Assembly (NCBI GenBank): GCA_900095095.1
Contig: FMBT01000337.1
Coordinates: 186,001-250,000 of the forward strand
Origin: Fragilariopsis cylindrus CCMP1102
Lineage: Eukaryota > Bacillariophyta > Bacillariophyceae > Bacillariales > Bacillariaceae
Length of the DNA stretch: 64,000 bases
Direction of reading: 5' to 3'
Shown here: piece after piece, positions 1 to 12,200 of the stretch
Position numbering within the stretch: the stretch's first letter is position 1
Layout: every line of letters starts with the position of its first letter
Notes under the pieces: model-generated
Told to the model about the DNA's origin: nothing
The model's input: the letters and a program-made list of their open reading frames with translations, nothing else
Database searches by the model: none
Translations under genes and position numbers: made by a program

Positions 1-641
1 CGTATCCAACAATTTTAATAGAATCAAACCAATCACCTTCGCCCATTTCTAAACGAACTTGATCCGAATACGTCCAATTCATAATATCATCTCTTGTTTT
101 AGGTGGACCGCCCTTTGGATGAACATTGTTTGCCAATCGATGTAATACTTGATATGCTTCTATGTCCTTAAGTTGTTCGGTTGGTTCGGCAACAATATCA
201 ACAGTCTTTTCCTTCCCATGCTTATCTTCCATTTCCTTTACATATTCATTGTACTTCGCAATACCCATTGATGTACGAATTTTTTCAGTAGTATCGACTT
301 TAAATTGTCCCATGCATCGTAATAATTCTAATCCAATATCATCACATGCCTGTGTAGTACGTGAACGTGAACGTGTGTGTGTGTGCCGATTAGTACAGTT
401 GTAATAGTAACCGAGGATTCAATATTGACAGACAATTAATATTCTACTAGTGCTAAAATAAAGGAAGGAAAATCAAACAAACATTTTGGACAAATCTCGG
501 TGTATTGTATCTTACCTTTCCATCCTTTCGACATTCTCTAATGCTCAAGATATCTGTCTTACAAGGGATGTTATCAGCAACTTCTTCATCATCGTTACGA
601 ACGAGAGTTTCGATATGTTTGTACAGTCTATTGAAAGCCAT
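1..641 (-). CDS. Twin CX9C (CHCH-type) protein, 3' end cut by window edge
   Basis: Two exons are visible: 516..641 (42 codons, starting MAFNRLYKH) and 349 down to the window edge. The donor reads gtaag on the minus strand at 515-511 and the acceptor is acag ending at 350. The first exon carries C27-x9-C37 and the second exon opens with C-x9-C (CDDIGLELLRC), so splicing creates a twin CX9C pair with six residues between the helices. That is the signature of CHCH proteins, which are usually oxidised by Mia40 in the mitochondrial intermembrane space. The protein continues with a charged, helical stretch and a WTYSDQVRLEMGEGDWFDS segment. I cannot match it to a named subunit; assembly factors or complex I/IV accessory subunits are possible. 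The track start upstream (683) is a TTG, so I use the ATG at 641. Confidence 0.7.
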
Positions 642-1453
642 TATTAGTTCAATTATTTGATTCAAATGACGATTATTTGTCAACTATCTATTACAACTAC
701 TACAGTAGCTAGGATCACCAGGGATTTGTTTCTTCTGTTTTGCTCTTGCAATGTACAACAACACACCAGTCAAAACGCGAGGAGAGATGTTAATAGCACT
801 CGTAATTTATTGCTATTGTTGATGGCGTGTGCCTTAGCGAAGTTTTGTGTTGCTTTTATTACTCTTCGTAATGCGCGCTGTTTCAGCGCTACAGTAGCTA
901 CGGGGTAGGGGGGGGGGGCTGCTGGAAATTATATTACCAAACTTTTTTACTTATTTGTATCACTCTACTAACGCTTTATACTTTAACGGTATATGGATTT
1001 GTTACGCGTCATTTGACACACACTATTACTAACTTACCGTTCTAGTGCATGAGAATAAGATAAAAATCTCAATTAAAATATATACTATGTACAATGATGA
1101 TGATGCAAATATAAAATGTACTGTATAAATGTGTAAACCGCATGGTAATAAATCAGAAGAAGATAAGAAATAGCACCTCTATAACCCCTTCATTATTAAT
1201 GGCTATCATCAATAGAGATCATTATCTTATGTATACATGTAATAATTATCTTCTTCTTCCTTCTCTTCACGATGAACAATAATATACACAGTCAGATTAA
1301 ATTCACAAGATCAAAATAATGTGAGAGGAGGAAAGACAATGTAATAGATGCGAGATAATCCTGGAAAGAGATAGAATGCTTACTGATTCTGTGGAACCAA
1401 TATAATGCTACTAGAAGGCATAATTATTAATAGAGCGTTACAAGTAGTAAGTA

Positions 1454-1864
1454 CTTCCTCCAGTCAACGGAAATTGTCGCGCGGGCTATGACGTGAAAAT
1501 TAACACGCGCCAAAGCACGCTATCATTCAAAAAGCTAAATAATGCCCAAAAGATAACTAGCAAATACTAGTAAAACTATACAAAAACTATACATCATTCA
1601 ACTGTGTGCAACTCTATCAATAAAGAAGATCTTTCAAAATTTGAAGGTTCCATCTAAACCATTATTCTACACAGATTTCATATATCAACATCCCAAAGTT
1701 TTACCCTAGCATCTTTCCTGCTGAAATAGGCCACCTGATAGACTAAATTAGCATGTGTGAAATGCACGTTAAAAAAATCAAGGTTGACCGTTGAACGTGT
1801 TAATAACGCGTGCTAAATTTTTAACGTGATAGCCCGCGCGGCAATTTCCGTTGACTGGAGGAAG
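1454..1864. mobile_element. Stowaway-like MITE with TA target duplication
   Basis: The stretch starts cttcctccagtcaacggaaa and ends with its inverted complement. The terminal inverted repeat is nearly perfect for about 37 bases (one mismatch in the gcgcgggctat part) and continues imperfectly for some 20 more. It is flanked on both sides by TA (1452-1453 and 1865-1866), the target duplication used by the Tc1/mariner superfamily. The 411-base length and lack of coding capacity make it a non-autonomous element. The terminal cttcctcc resembles the ctccctcc end of plant Stowaway MITEs, but kinship is inferred only from that and the TA site. Confidence 0.8.
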
Positions 1865-2270
1865 TAGTCAAATAGGTTTAGACTGAAGTAGAAATTATGA
1901 GTACTAGCTATTGTAATATGTTGAGCCTGTTTCGTATTGTCTATCACAAGTAATGTGATGTCGTATATGGAAACCAATTCAGAGTGATTAGTAAGTCACT
2001 AGTCTTCAGAGCCGTAGCCGATATCATGCGCGCAAGCACGTGATATAATAACTTATATGAGATAATCAGAAGCCGGTACGTCTACCGTCTGTTAATTATG
2101 TCGTCGCGTCATCATACATCATACATAATTAAAAAATATGAATCAAATTCATTGATGATAATCACTCTCAAATTAGTAAAGATAGAAATATAACATCATT
2201 ATATATCAAAAAAAATACAACAAAGAGAGTGCAGAGCTCTGTATAGATCTACCACCAATGGTTTAGAAAA

Positions 2271-2308
2271 GAAGAAGAAGAAGAAGAAGAAGAAGAAGAA
2301 GAAGAAGA
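2271..2308 (+). repeat. (GAA)n microsatellite
   Basis: About 12 consecutive GAA units, non-coding. Confidence 0.95.
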
Positions 2309-3146
2309 TGTTAAACATTTGATCTTGATCTCTTGCTTAATATTATACACCTCCAGTCATGGCATAACAAAATTCAAGTCTGTACTCAACTACGTATGGT
2401 AATCCAAACAGCAGGACCAAATAATATCCAACAAATTTTCACCACGCCCTCGTATGTTTTCATACTGGTACTTAGCTCTAGATACAACATTCATTCACAA
2501 CAACATGCCAACATTTATATTGTGTTTACCAGAGTAGTAATCACTGTAATTATGGAGATACAGCTGTGATTTTGGTCTATTATAGTTGATCATCATATGC
2601 GGTTGCCACATAAACACTCTAAATGTCATTTCATCCCAGCCAGGAGAGAGGATTTTACAATCACAGTTTGCCATAGGAATCAACTTGATCCTAATACTGT
2701 GAGTTGATTGATTGTTTGTTGGAGTAACAGTCCAACCAATCAACTAAGTCTTCATAGCTTTAATTGGCTACGGAGGAGCATCCACAGTGCATAAGGGTAA
2801 CTAATGGACGATGATCTCAGATTTGAATACTACTGGTATCAGAACTATTCGAGAAGAGGCATCGGGTATGGTGGAACGAAATAAAATAACAGGTAGTTTG
2901 TGATTGACTAAAAGTCTCCCTCCACAAAAATAAAGTGACACGTTAGGACTATTACCCTTAAAATAAGCAATCGTCTGCGTTTAACATTATCTGAAGCGAA
3001 TTACTTTGCTAGTTCGTTTGAATAAACATATGGTGTTCAGTGTAATACATAGTAATTCTAGATTATAAAATAAAGAGATTAAGTAGGACCGCGATATTTT
3101 TGATGTGGAATGTTGTCAATCTTAAAAGCGAAAAATATGTAAATAT

Positions 3147-3569
3147 CTATTTACGACGACCAGTTGAGCAAGTGTGTTGACCACGAACTCGGATTCCCCA
3201 CCAGTGACGTAAACCACGATGGGCTCTAATTTTCTTAAGACGTTCAATATCATCACGAAGCTTAGCATCGACATTTTGGGCGAAAACTTGTGTGTACTTT
3301 CCAGTTTTGAAATCCTTTTGTCTGTTCAAAAACCAAAGTGGGATCTTGAATTGACGCGGATTTTGGATGATAGCAACAAGCTTTTCAATTTCATCGGCAG
3401 TTAATTCACCTGCTCGTTTGTTAACATCAACTTCTGCCTTTTTACAGATAAGATCAGTAAATCGACGTCCAAGACCCTTAATTTTTGTTAGTCCGAAAAC
3501 AACATTACGCTTTCCCTCAACATTTGTATTAAGAATACGAAGAATGTGCTGAAATTCAGCTCCTTGCAT
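3147..3569 (-). CDS. RPS18: 40S ribosomal protein S18 (uS13)
   Basis: A 140-residue single-exon frame with the full uS13 fold: [11 protein letters not shown] at the N terminus, the helix-two-turn-helix segment [11 protein letters not shown], the [10 protein letters not shown] and WFLNRQKD blocks, and the RNA-binding tail [20 protein letters not shown] followed by HTCSTGRRK. It sits in the small-subunit head and contacts tRNA and the B1 bridges. The protein ends about ten residues earlier than animal and fungal S18, which carry a GRTVGVSKKK tail; the stop directly follows GRRK and no extra exon is evident downstream, so this may be a lineage feature. No frameshift is present. Confidence 0.97.
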   Translation of the reverse strand: MQGAEFQHILRILNTNVEGKRNVVFGLTKIKGLGRRFTDLICKKAEVDVNKRAGELTADEIEKLVAIIQNPRQFKIPLWFLNRQKDFKTGKYTQVFAQNVDAKLRDDIERLKKIRAHRGLRHWWGIRVRGQHTCSTGRRK

Positions 3570-4706
3570 TAATGAAGAAGACCTGTATAGTCATTTGTTT
3601 GTTGTTGTTGTTGTTGTTGTAGTAGTAGCGTAACGATACAAATCAATATTGTGTGAGATAACAATGGTACGTCGTCATCTAGATGAGATGAGAAAACTAA
3701 CACTTTCAAACATCAACGACATGCAAACAACAAGCACTCTACACAGATAGCCATATCCTCAAGCATGTTTTTTTCTAATTGAATTGCGTATTACTTACAT
3801 CTTGGTTGTTTATATTTCAGTTATTTAATAGATGTAGGGTTGTTTCACTTCGAGGACGCTAACGACAACGCGGATGAAATGATGATCGCGATAATGTAAG
3901 ATGACGGAGGTTAGCGTAAGTAGGGGCTAAGTTATGTCACTTTTAGTAAGCAGGTAACACTAATATTCCACACGTGTGCAGTTTGGGGGTGAACTGAAAT
4001 AAATAAATAATTTATTAATTGCTCGCTCATACTCCCCCGCCCCCTCAAATGCGAAAAGGAAAGACTAACCAAGGACATACCATAAGAGTGGATATACGCC
4101 TAACGGACACTAACCTCACACTTCTAATAAACACTATTTACATACGTTAATAGCATAGAAGTCCTCAGTCTAGTGAACTTAGGTAGCTAGACACATTTAC
4201 ACTGTTACCTCTAGTCTAGATATAGCATCTGTTGGATTATTATCCTCTACTACTGCAGATTCTTTATCTTTTACTGTACTACGAGGATGTTGTATGTAAA
4301 AAAGTAAAGTTTATGTATAAGAATTTAAATAGTTGTTAAACCATATCTATAGTAATGATATATCATGTGTACACATTTACATCAAATAGACCTTGGGAGC
4401 GCATTATCGTGATAGGGTGTCAGTGTGGTGGTTGTTTTCTTTTCCTTCTTCTCTTGGATTATCGTTATATATGTATTGCATTGTATGTATCTTTGGACCA
4501 AAAAAAATCGATGTGGTAGAATATCATCTTTTGTGTTCTAATTTATATTCATTTTCCCATCTATGCCAAACGTCACAAAAACGACGATATAGTACTTGTA
4601 CTTCTTGTTTGTTGAACGAATGAATGAAAGAGAAAGATACATTCTTCTTGTATTCGATTCGATTCGATTCGATGATTCGATTTCCCCCCACCCCTGATTA
4701 TTATCT
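3570..4706. other. Intergenic region between RPS18 and HSF
   Basis: No supported gene. A short (gtt)n run lies at 3598-3619, in the likely RPS18 5' leader, and an attcg repeat at about 4660-4680. Open frames at 4393-4839 are shadows or chance. Confidence 0.6.
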
Positions 4707-6419
4707 TCAAACAGGACAGGAAGTATTTTGCATTTGGTGTAGGTCGTCTTGGAATGGACGAGGAGAGGATGATGATGGTGGTGGTGATAGTGATGACGAT
4801 GAATCGATATTAAGCATAATATTCGATATCATGTCATGAAATTTATCAGTAACAGTATTAGTAGTATCACGCGTCGCTTGGACTGGCGATGATGAGGATA
4901 TAGAAGAGTAGTTGCTTCTTTTTGATTTTAAAATCATCATCTGCCGTTTCATCATTATGTTGTTCTCGTTCTTCTTCTTATCATTATTACAAGCGTTATT
5001 CCTATGAGGAACTTCTTCAAAGTGTTCCAAATAACGGAAAGGTTGACCTTCAAAGAAAAGTAAATCCCCACCTTTGATGACTTCAGTTAAGGTTACAGGT
5101 GCGGGGTATACTTGTTTTTGTTGACGGTGGTTGTCAAAACTAACGGTACGATTGTGGGGCGATACATTCCGAGGGAGAGGTGAAATAGTACCTATAGTAT
5201 TCATAATAATATCTGGTGGAAAATAATCAGACCTGCTGTTACTGGGGAATAATGATGATGATGATGATGATGTCGTGGTTGGTGATGATAGTCCTGTTGT
5301 TGTACCTGTAGTAGCACCCATTCCTTCTGATGAGTAAATCGTGTTTAGGATCGTGTGTAGACTACTGTTGTTCGCTGTTGATGTTGATGGTGTCTTCATA
5401 TTATTAGGATAATTTGAAGGAATAATTGGTATGAGCGAAACCAGCGAATCTTCAGATGATATCATATTTATTCGAGGAGATGATGACTTGAGAGACTTCA
5501 CACTGTCTGGGGATATAATATGATTATGATTATCATCATGAGATTGTTGTACCGATGATGAGTCTTCATGTTGTTGCTGTTGTTGGCAAAACGTTGACGT
5601 TAACATGGCTCTGTTATGATCTTCGATATAGAAATTTGGTTCATCTTCAGGTGATAAACTCTTTCTAACTTTAGTACCTTTGATTTTTTGACGGACCATT
5701 CCTTTACATAGATGGCGTTGACCACGAACAAAGCAATTATGATAATATGCCCCTTATCTGGTCCATGTGTAAGACGTGAAAAACCATATAAATTCAATTG
5801 ACGTTGAAAGGATGCATACTTCGTTTGATTGAAGAAATGTGGCATTACCTCCGTAACAAATCCTTTGGTTTGTGTACCATAAATGCTTTCCCATGAGGCT
5901 GCCAGCAAACTATTGATTTTTCTGATTTGACTCCTCCTCCTTCGATTTCGTCCATCGCATCAAGCATGATATGAAGTTTCCATGGAAATCTATATATTTT
6001 CATTAAAAAAACAAGAATGGAATGGAACAGGGTGGGGAGTAGATCAATAAAACGATAGTGTGATTGAGTGAGTAAGTGAATGAGTGAGGGATTGCGTGAG
6101 ACAGTCGATAGACAAAACATTCTGTCTCTAGTGAATTGAAGATAACAAATAACAATAGAGTACTCAATACTTGTGCTACAATACTTGTATTGTGTATTGT
6201 ATTGTATTGTATTGTACAGTAAGTACAGTACAGTATAACATAATTTTTTACTTGAACTTACGGTGTTATAACCCCTCCTTTCGCAATCGACCGTCCTCGA
6301 TCATTACTATTATTTCTTGAATCTAAACTGACACTGGACGACGAAGAACAGTGCTGTTGACGACCGGAAGTCATTGTATCGTTGGTTGTAAATTCTCTCT
6401 CTGCGCTAGGAGACATCAT
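4707..6419 (-). CDS. Heat shock factor family transcription factor
   Basis: Exon 1 is 6262..6419 (start chosen at the MMSPSAEREF methionine) and exon 2 is 4707..5989, with a gtaag donor and a tatatag acceptor. The splice joins ..VITP to FPWKLHIMLDAM, the start of the HSF DNA-binding domain. The recognition helix reads NQTKYASFQRQLNLYGFSR, followed by a CFVRGQRHLC-like block and MVRQKIKGTK. The rest is low-complexity (Ser, Asn, Gln) with a GDLLFFEGQPFRYLEHFEEV patch near residue 310. HSFs are strongly expanded in diatoms. The frame breaks twice inside the domain: at an A run on the plus strand (5858-5860) and a C run (5750-5753). One extra base at each restores HKPKDFVTEVMP and PDKGAYYHNCF, so assembly error is more likely than decay. 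A longer N terminus from 6575 is possible. Confidence 0.88.
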
Positions 6420-8095
6420 GTATTGAGTTTGAGTGAGTTGGTTGTTAGTTATATTATAGTAATTAATAAGTATTCGATCTGTGTATGTTTTGAAATGGGT
6501 TGTGTTCAGTATCTGCGAAGAATGAGTGAAAGAATGCAAACGGTATCTACAGTGTATGTGTGTGTGTAAGGCCATTTGTTCTTTGAGAGGAGAATCTTTT
6601 TAAATACGTAAAAACATCGTGTAAAAATGTACTTTGAATGAATGTTTTTTGAGAGCGAACAACTTTACCGCTATAACAATTTATCTTGTGATTTCCACAC
6701 TCTCAGTGTCGTCGCATTGCACATATTTATTATGCCCTACCAGATGTTAGCATTAATTTGGCGAACCGAAGAACCTGTCGATGTCATGACGTAATGATAA
6801 TATTTGAGCAGGTCGAAGTTGCACTTTCACAAAATTGAGCCGGCACTTATTATATTTTATACTAGCACACACGATTCAGTAGGCTAACGTCACGTTACTG
6901 TACCAACAGGAACATCCTCGATTTGGAAAATAAAGAAAATAAGCGAAAATTCATAACCCCCAGCTGTGGTTGAGCCATCGTACCTGCAGTAAATGCACTC
7001 ACTCTCCGCGCTAAAAGAATAATCCAATCATGCACCATAAGTCCGAAGTCGGCACAGCGAAAAGTAGAAGATTGGGAAAAAGGGGTGTCCTATCATACAT
7101 ACATACTAGTATTATGTATTATTTAGGGAAACCAGCAGTATTATATGTGAAAGTCATTCAACAACCTAACCATCACCCATTGTCTTGTTTTCATTGCTCT
7201 TGGTTTTGGAACAGCAATTTCTGGGCATGTCCCTAGTGCTACCTGCAGCAATTGCTTTGAAATTATCATTAGAAGGGAGAAAAAATGTTGGAGAGATCTC
7301 TAGCTAGTACATGAATAGCCACAAAGGATTAAATAAACATGGCATGTTGTTATCTAACTAACTAACTAACTACTAACTAACTAACTAAATGAAAAGAAAG
7401 AAAAGTCACTGAGTCCTTTGACATCATTGAAGAAGTAAGTGTTGTTGGACTAGACTGCAACTATCAAATAGTAGTAGAAATAGTAGGGTAGTATTTGGTG
7501 CACATTATTCCTGCTACTTTCAAGGTAAAAAGGTACTCAAAATTGCATAGGAAAGCATCCTTTGATGAATGATGCTCCTATTTTACCAATTGTTATTGCA
7601 CGCTACACATGCAGTATCTTATTTCTGAGAGTAAAAAAATGCTTAAGAAATACCAATGTATGATTCTTTGAACAAGAATCTGGAGATTTTGACAGAAAAT
7701 AGATAATAGCTAAGTTTTGATCAACACTTCCATCTCTCAACATGTACCGCTGTGGAGCGCTCTATGGTGGTGCTTGTACATTATCTTACAGTACAAGACA
7801 AAGCAAAATGATGAAATGATGTGCTGCTATGCTACAATGATGAAAACAAAAGGCAAAAACAGTGGACTTCTAAACACTACAACATTTTGAATAAACCAGC
7901 TTTTTCAAGGTCACTTATCTTACAAACAAGAGCAAAATGTAGCACTGAATCAAATGAATGAATCTGTCAAGAATAGGATATATGTAATAAAAACTAAAAT
8001 GGGGGATTGAAGAAACTTGCATTGTACGCTTTTTTAAAATTAATTTCGATTTTTTTCGCTCCTCGCCTCGTCGTGACAATTATTGCTTGGAACTT

Positions 8096-8153
8096 CGGAG
8101 AAGATCGCGATTGAGAGACGAACTCGGAAAAGATCACGATTGAGAGACTCTGT
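8096..8153. repeat. 29-base tandem duplication
   Basis: Two adjacent copies beginning cggagaagatcgcgattgag and cggaaaagatcacgattgag, with a few mismatches. Confidence 0.85.
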
Positions 8154-8433
8154 ACAGGCCCAATAAAGACGTCAAGAAGAGTAGGAAAGTCCACGGTCTC
8201 GATCGAAAACAGAGCAAACAAAGTAACAGCCAAGTGTAATGCTTATATTTTACTCCTATGCAGAACGAGAAGTAGTGGACGATACACAATTGAACAACGT
8301 AATCCCATCAGCACACAAGAAAACAAGAAGAAAACTTGCTTTACAAGCTAGGCACATACAGGCAGGTCCAATATTCGAGTATTTCGTTCGTTCTATCGGA
8401 TTTGTTCTTCGTACAGCACACATTATTGTTGCA

Positions 8434-8482
8434 TCAAACAAACAAACAAACAAACAAACAAACAAACAAACAAACAAACAAA

Positions 8483-8520
<38 letters not shown>

Positions 8521-8535
8521 AAACAAACAAACAAA
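8434..8535 (+). repeat. Compound (CAAA)n-(A)n-(CAAA)n tract
   Basis: About 12 CAAA units, then a run of roughly 35 A (8485-8519), then about four more CAAA units, ending some 55 bases before the E2 start codon. All four open frames across it are artefacts of the repeat. Confidence 0.95.
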
Positions 8536-8590
8536 CTGCGACAAAATAAAACGAAACACAAATTATCATTAGGACAATAAAACAGGGATT

Positions 8591-10698
8591 ATGTCGTCGT
8601 CGTTGTCGTCGTCGGGTAATAGTAGAAATATTAATAAAAACAAAGGTTCCGGATATGGTGGTAATGCATCCGATGAGACACAACGAAATAAAGGTAAAAA
8701 GGCAGCATTAAAACGTGAAACTAAAACATGGAAAGATTGGCAAGTAGAACTTAAGACGTTTTTAAAACAACAACAAAAACAACACGATAATAATGATAAT
8801 AATGTTGGCACGAATTCTCTAACAAATGGAAATAGTAACAACAATAATAACCATGTTCGAAGAAAAAAGAAGGACCGTGATAATAGTCTCAATAATAATT
8901 GTGCTGTCATCATACCTTGTGATACTATATTAGATACATTAAAAAAGGTATAAGATCACAAGCAATGATTGGTTTTGGCAACAACCACAAAGGCAAACCT
9001 ATATCTACGCATTAGAAATTTGTTTGTTTTTAACAAAGTATTCACCAAAATCATGGGGTAATCCTGAGGATGAAGAATCTGTTATAGCAGCATTTGAACA
9101 ATTAACACAAACATCAAAATTACTTGTAAAACAACAGCAACAGCAACAGCAATTGTTGTCATTAGGTGGTAGGAGTGGAAAAAGAAAAGAAACACCAATC
9201 GAAGTTTCTAATATAGATAATGATAGTATGGATACCTTACAATGGTTCAAAAATGAATTATCAAAATGTTCTACTCTGATACATCAAAAGATTCAAATGA
9301 TAATGATTTAGTACTACCAACAACTATAATTAAAATACGTAATGATGCAATGACGATTATTCAATCAATTTCAGATGTTCCTGAATGTAGTATGATGGAT
9401 CCACATGATTATTACAGACAAAAATTACGCCCATTAGCATTTGATATGGTTAGTGTTGCTACTGATGACGACGATGATAATGGTAATGGTAATGGTAATG
9501 GTGGTTTTGAATCACCGAAACATTATTTTTGTCCTGGTGGTGGATATGAACGAACGTCTCAGGGAAGAGTAGCTGGTGGTGGTGGTGGTAATAATCATAA
9601 AAATAAGAAGAAGAAAGTTTCCAATCCAAACAACAAAAGTATGAAATCATCAGCAACTATACTATGGAAAGAATTATCAACATATCCAACAGTACTTCCT
9701 ATTGAATATGGTAGTTCAATATTTGTACGAGCATTAGAAAATGAACTAGATAAATTACGTGTATTGATAATTGGACCAGATGATTACAATTCTTAACAAC
9801 CGGTGGTGGTTCTATTCGATTTAATCCTAATTTATATGCTTGTGGAAAGGTGAGTTGATATGAGAGTGTTCTAAAAAATTGAGTTCTTTGTTTCAGCACA
9901 TTAAAAGAAATCGACTTTGTTGTTGTTGTTGTTGTTGTTGTTATAGACAAACTAACGATAAAACTTGTTCTGCAATAATTGTGTTCGTGTTGGTTTGTTT
10001 CATTTGGGAAATTTGAAAAGGTTTGTCTTTCATTACTCGGAACATGGACTGGTCCGTCATGGATCAAAACAGAATCTACGCTTTTACAGGTATTAATCTC
10101 AATTCAAAGTTTAATCTTAGGTACATCAAATCCATATTTTAATGAACCAGGATGGGAACGTAGCGAGGGAACACCTCAAGGAAAAGTACAATCTGATAAG
10201 TACAACGAGAATATACGCAAACAAACTTTTAAAGTTGCTATATTACCATTTTTAAAAAGTTTACTACATCAAAAGGGTGGTGGCATCAACGACAACAACA
10301 ACAAATACGACGATGTTCAAGTACTCTCCACAAATCCCGGCCAACAACAACAACTAGTACTAACAACAAAAGAAAGGCTCCGCCACCACATGGTAACTTG
10401 TCGTCGAAGAATCAATTTGAAGAATTTCATGATATTATTGAAAATCATTTTCAATTGAAGGAATCTTTAATTAGGAAACAATTATTTCAATGGTTAGAAA
10501 AAGATAAATCATTGCAGGATTTGTATACTGAATATTGGAATGTTTCTGATGATATCGATGAGCAACGAAGATCAGCTGCGGCTTCAACTGCAGTTGGAGG
10601 AAGAAAAGGAAAAAGAGATAGTAATAAACAATCAAGAGTATGTCTGCTGCTTCACCTATAAAAACGAATAATGATGGTGTAATTCTATTGGATGATGA

Positions 10699-10731
<33 letters not shown>

Positions 10732-11089
10732 TGAAGTTGTCGACAGCAATAATAATTCCAGAGCCTTACTTCAGACGCATGGGACAAATAATTTTGGGAA
10801 CAAAAAAAGTGGCGACGGAGGTGAAATTATCGACCTACTTGTCGATAGTGATGACGACGAACTAATGAATCGCAAACCGGCGGCAGTACCTACTGTAACG
10901 AATACATCCAACAAGGTCTCTTCTGAAGTCGAGGAAGTTGATGAAGATGAAAGCGACGACGATTATGATTGTGCTGTTGGTGCTGGTAGTGATGATAATG
11001 AGAATGGCAATGCGACTAACAATCCACCGACGGCACATATACTAGGGGCGTCCTCATTGGAAAATGACGACATTGTGGACCTCACCTAG
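8591..11089 (+). CDS. BIRC6/UBE2O-type ubiquitin-conjugating enzyme with SIM-rich tail
   Basis: Three exons: 8591..8947, 9016..9849 and 10021..11089. After a low-complexity start come a UBC domain and a tail. The UBC part shows SSIFVRALENELDKLRVLII, GPDD, TTGGGSIRFNPNLYACGK and, across the last intron, VCLSLLGTWTGPSW; the Cys in GKVCLSLL is the expected thioester cysteine. PYFNEPGWERSEGTPQGK and YNENIRKQTFKVAIL match the BIRC6 class best; no BIR domain is present. About 25 residues expected between GPDD and QFLTTGGG (the TPY..YP..PP segment) are absent at about 9782-9790, with no room for an intron. The tail holds three SUMO-interacting-like motifs: VILLDDDD, EIIDLLVDSDDDE and IVDLT at the C terminus. 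Frame breaks occur near 8941-8946, 9280, 10345 and 10636, mostly in or beside simple repeats. Either a badly assembled active gene or one in decay. Confidence 0.82.
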
Positions 11090-11981
11090 CTTATGGAATT
11101 TGGCATCCAATTAGACAGGAGCTGCTACTAAATGAAAATATTTATCCTGATTTTGTGATAGGTTGCGACTCTTACTTCAAACTGGAATAGAACGAAACTA
11201 ACATCGCCTTCGCGGTCCGGTCCGTTGACTAAGAATAATAATGGAAAAGAAGAAGGAAAAGGACTATCTTAGTTTACTAAAGATATGGGCAAATGGACAG
11301 GCAGGAACTTGCAATCAAAAATATACACATACCACATACACGCATAAACTCTCTCTCTTTGATCCCTAGTAGGGTTGAAACATATCTACTATCAGATATA
11401 ACATGCAGTAACTTTTTTGCAATCTAGACATATCTCTTTTGCGAAAGTTATGAGACTGTGGTTCTGTCAGTCCTAATTTATCAAAGAAGATCCACCACTT
11501 ACTCATAATGTTCAACTAGATACATTCCCAGAATTTCTAAATTTTAAAAGATGATTGCTTGAATATATAGAATTGCTGTGCGTCGCATTGGCAACGACCC
11601 TTGCAAGGGAGTTTGTTTATAACAATCGAACTATGGTCACGTCTTCAGTCTAAATAAAAAAGTTTCGCATTAAAGAGTTTTACTAGTACGTATAAAATAT
11701 GAATTGGTTTCTGTTGGAAGTCTGATTTCATTTTATTGTTTAGTTTATTTTTGTATTCTATCGTATACCCGAAATCGAAAAAGGCAAGATAACAATGCAA
11801 AGTCAATTAATTACTTAAAATAATAACTCGACTTTTCTTCCCAAAAAAATGTAAATATGCGATACATACGGTCCGAAAATAATTGTTCGACGTCGTCGTA
11901 GTATTAACATAATAGCAGTTCTCTTTCCATTCGTACTGTCAGAGAATTATTTTTGTTCATGGATCGAACTATGTCTTCTTT
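11090..11981. other. Intergenic region
   Basis: Nothing recognisable; AT-rich, between the 3' ends of two convergent genes. Confidence 0.6.
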
Positions 11982-12200
11982 TTATTCTTCTTGTGTCTCC
12001 TCCTTCTTAGCAGGTGGTGAATCCCCATCTTCGGTCTTGAAACTTTCTTCGATGATCTTTCTCGTCATCTCGAGGTCCTCTTCGAAACTCTTGGCTGGTT
12101 TGCCGCTCAAAGAAGTGACACGAGTTGATCCAGACTGGGCAGGAGCAAAGGCAGATGCCAATGTAGGAAGAAGAAGAACAGTCGAAAGAAAGAATTTCAT
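11982..12200 (-). CDS. Small plastid-targeted protein with ASAFAP motif
   Basis: A 72-residue single-exon protein. MKFFLSTVLLLPTLASA is a classic signal peptide and is followed directly by FAPAQSGSTRVTSL, so the cleavage site is ASA-FAP, the bipartite plastid-targeting motif of diatoms and other heterokonts (Phe at +1 is required for import). The mature part, about 40 residues, is charged and probably helical: FEEDLEMTRKIIEESFK followed by a Glu/Lys-rich end. I do not recognise a family. The function is unknown; a soluble stromal or thylakoid-associated small protein fits. Confidence 0.85.
   Translation of the reverse strand: MKFFLSTVLLLPTLASAFAPAQSGSTRVTSLSGKPAKSFEEDLEMTRKIIEESFKTEDGDSPPAKKEETQEE

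Larger units (their letters stand above)
642..3146. other. Intergenic region without a supported gene
   Basis: It holds a MITE (1454-1864) and a GAA microsatellite (2271-2308). Open frames here (for example 657-908 and 2333-2743) are short, have no family resemblance and no plausible exon partners. A g homopolymer (ggggggggg) lies near 907. Confidence 0.6.
6420..8590. other. Intergenic region between divergent HSF and E2 genes
   Basis: About 2.2 kb without a supported gene. It holds a ctaa microsatellite (7353-7388), a 29-base tandem duplication (8096-8153) and a large CAAA/A tract (8434-8535). Open frames at 7030, 7994 and 8239-8683 are chance or repeat-derived. Confidence 0.6.

Noticed and set aside
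657-908. Plus-strand open frame of 83 codons
   Set aside because: No family resemblance, starts with a non-ATG or weak codon context and overlaps the leader of the CX9C gene.
5845-6120. Two HSF half-domains read as a pseudogene
   Set aside because: Both frame breaks sit in homopolymers and the flanking domain residues are fully conserved; assembly error is simpler.
8239-8683. Four overlapping open frames across the CAAA/A tract
   Set aside because: They consist mainly of repeat-derived residues (TNKQTNKQ, VCLFVCLF, poly-K or poly-F) and exist on both strands.
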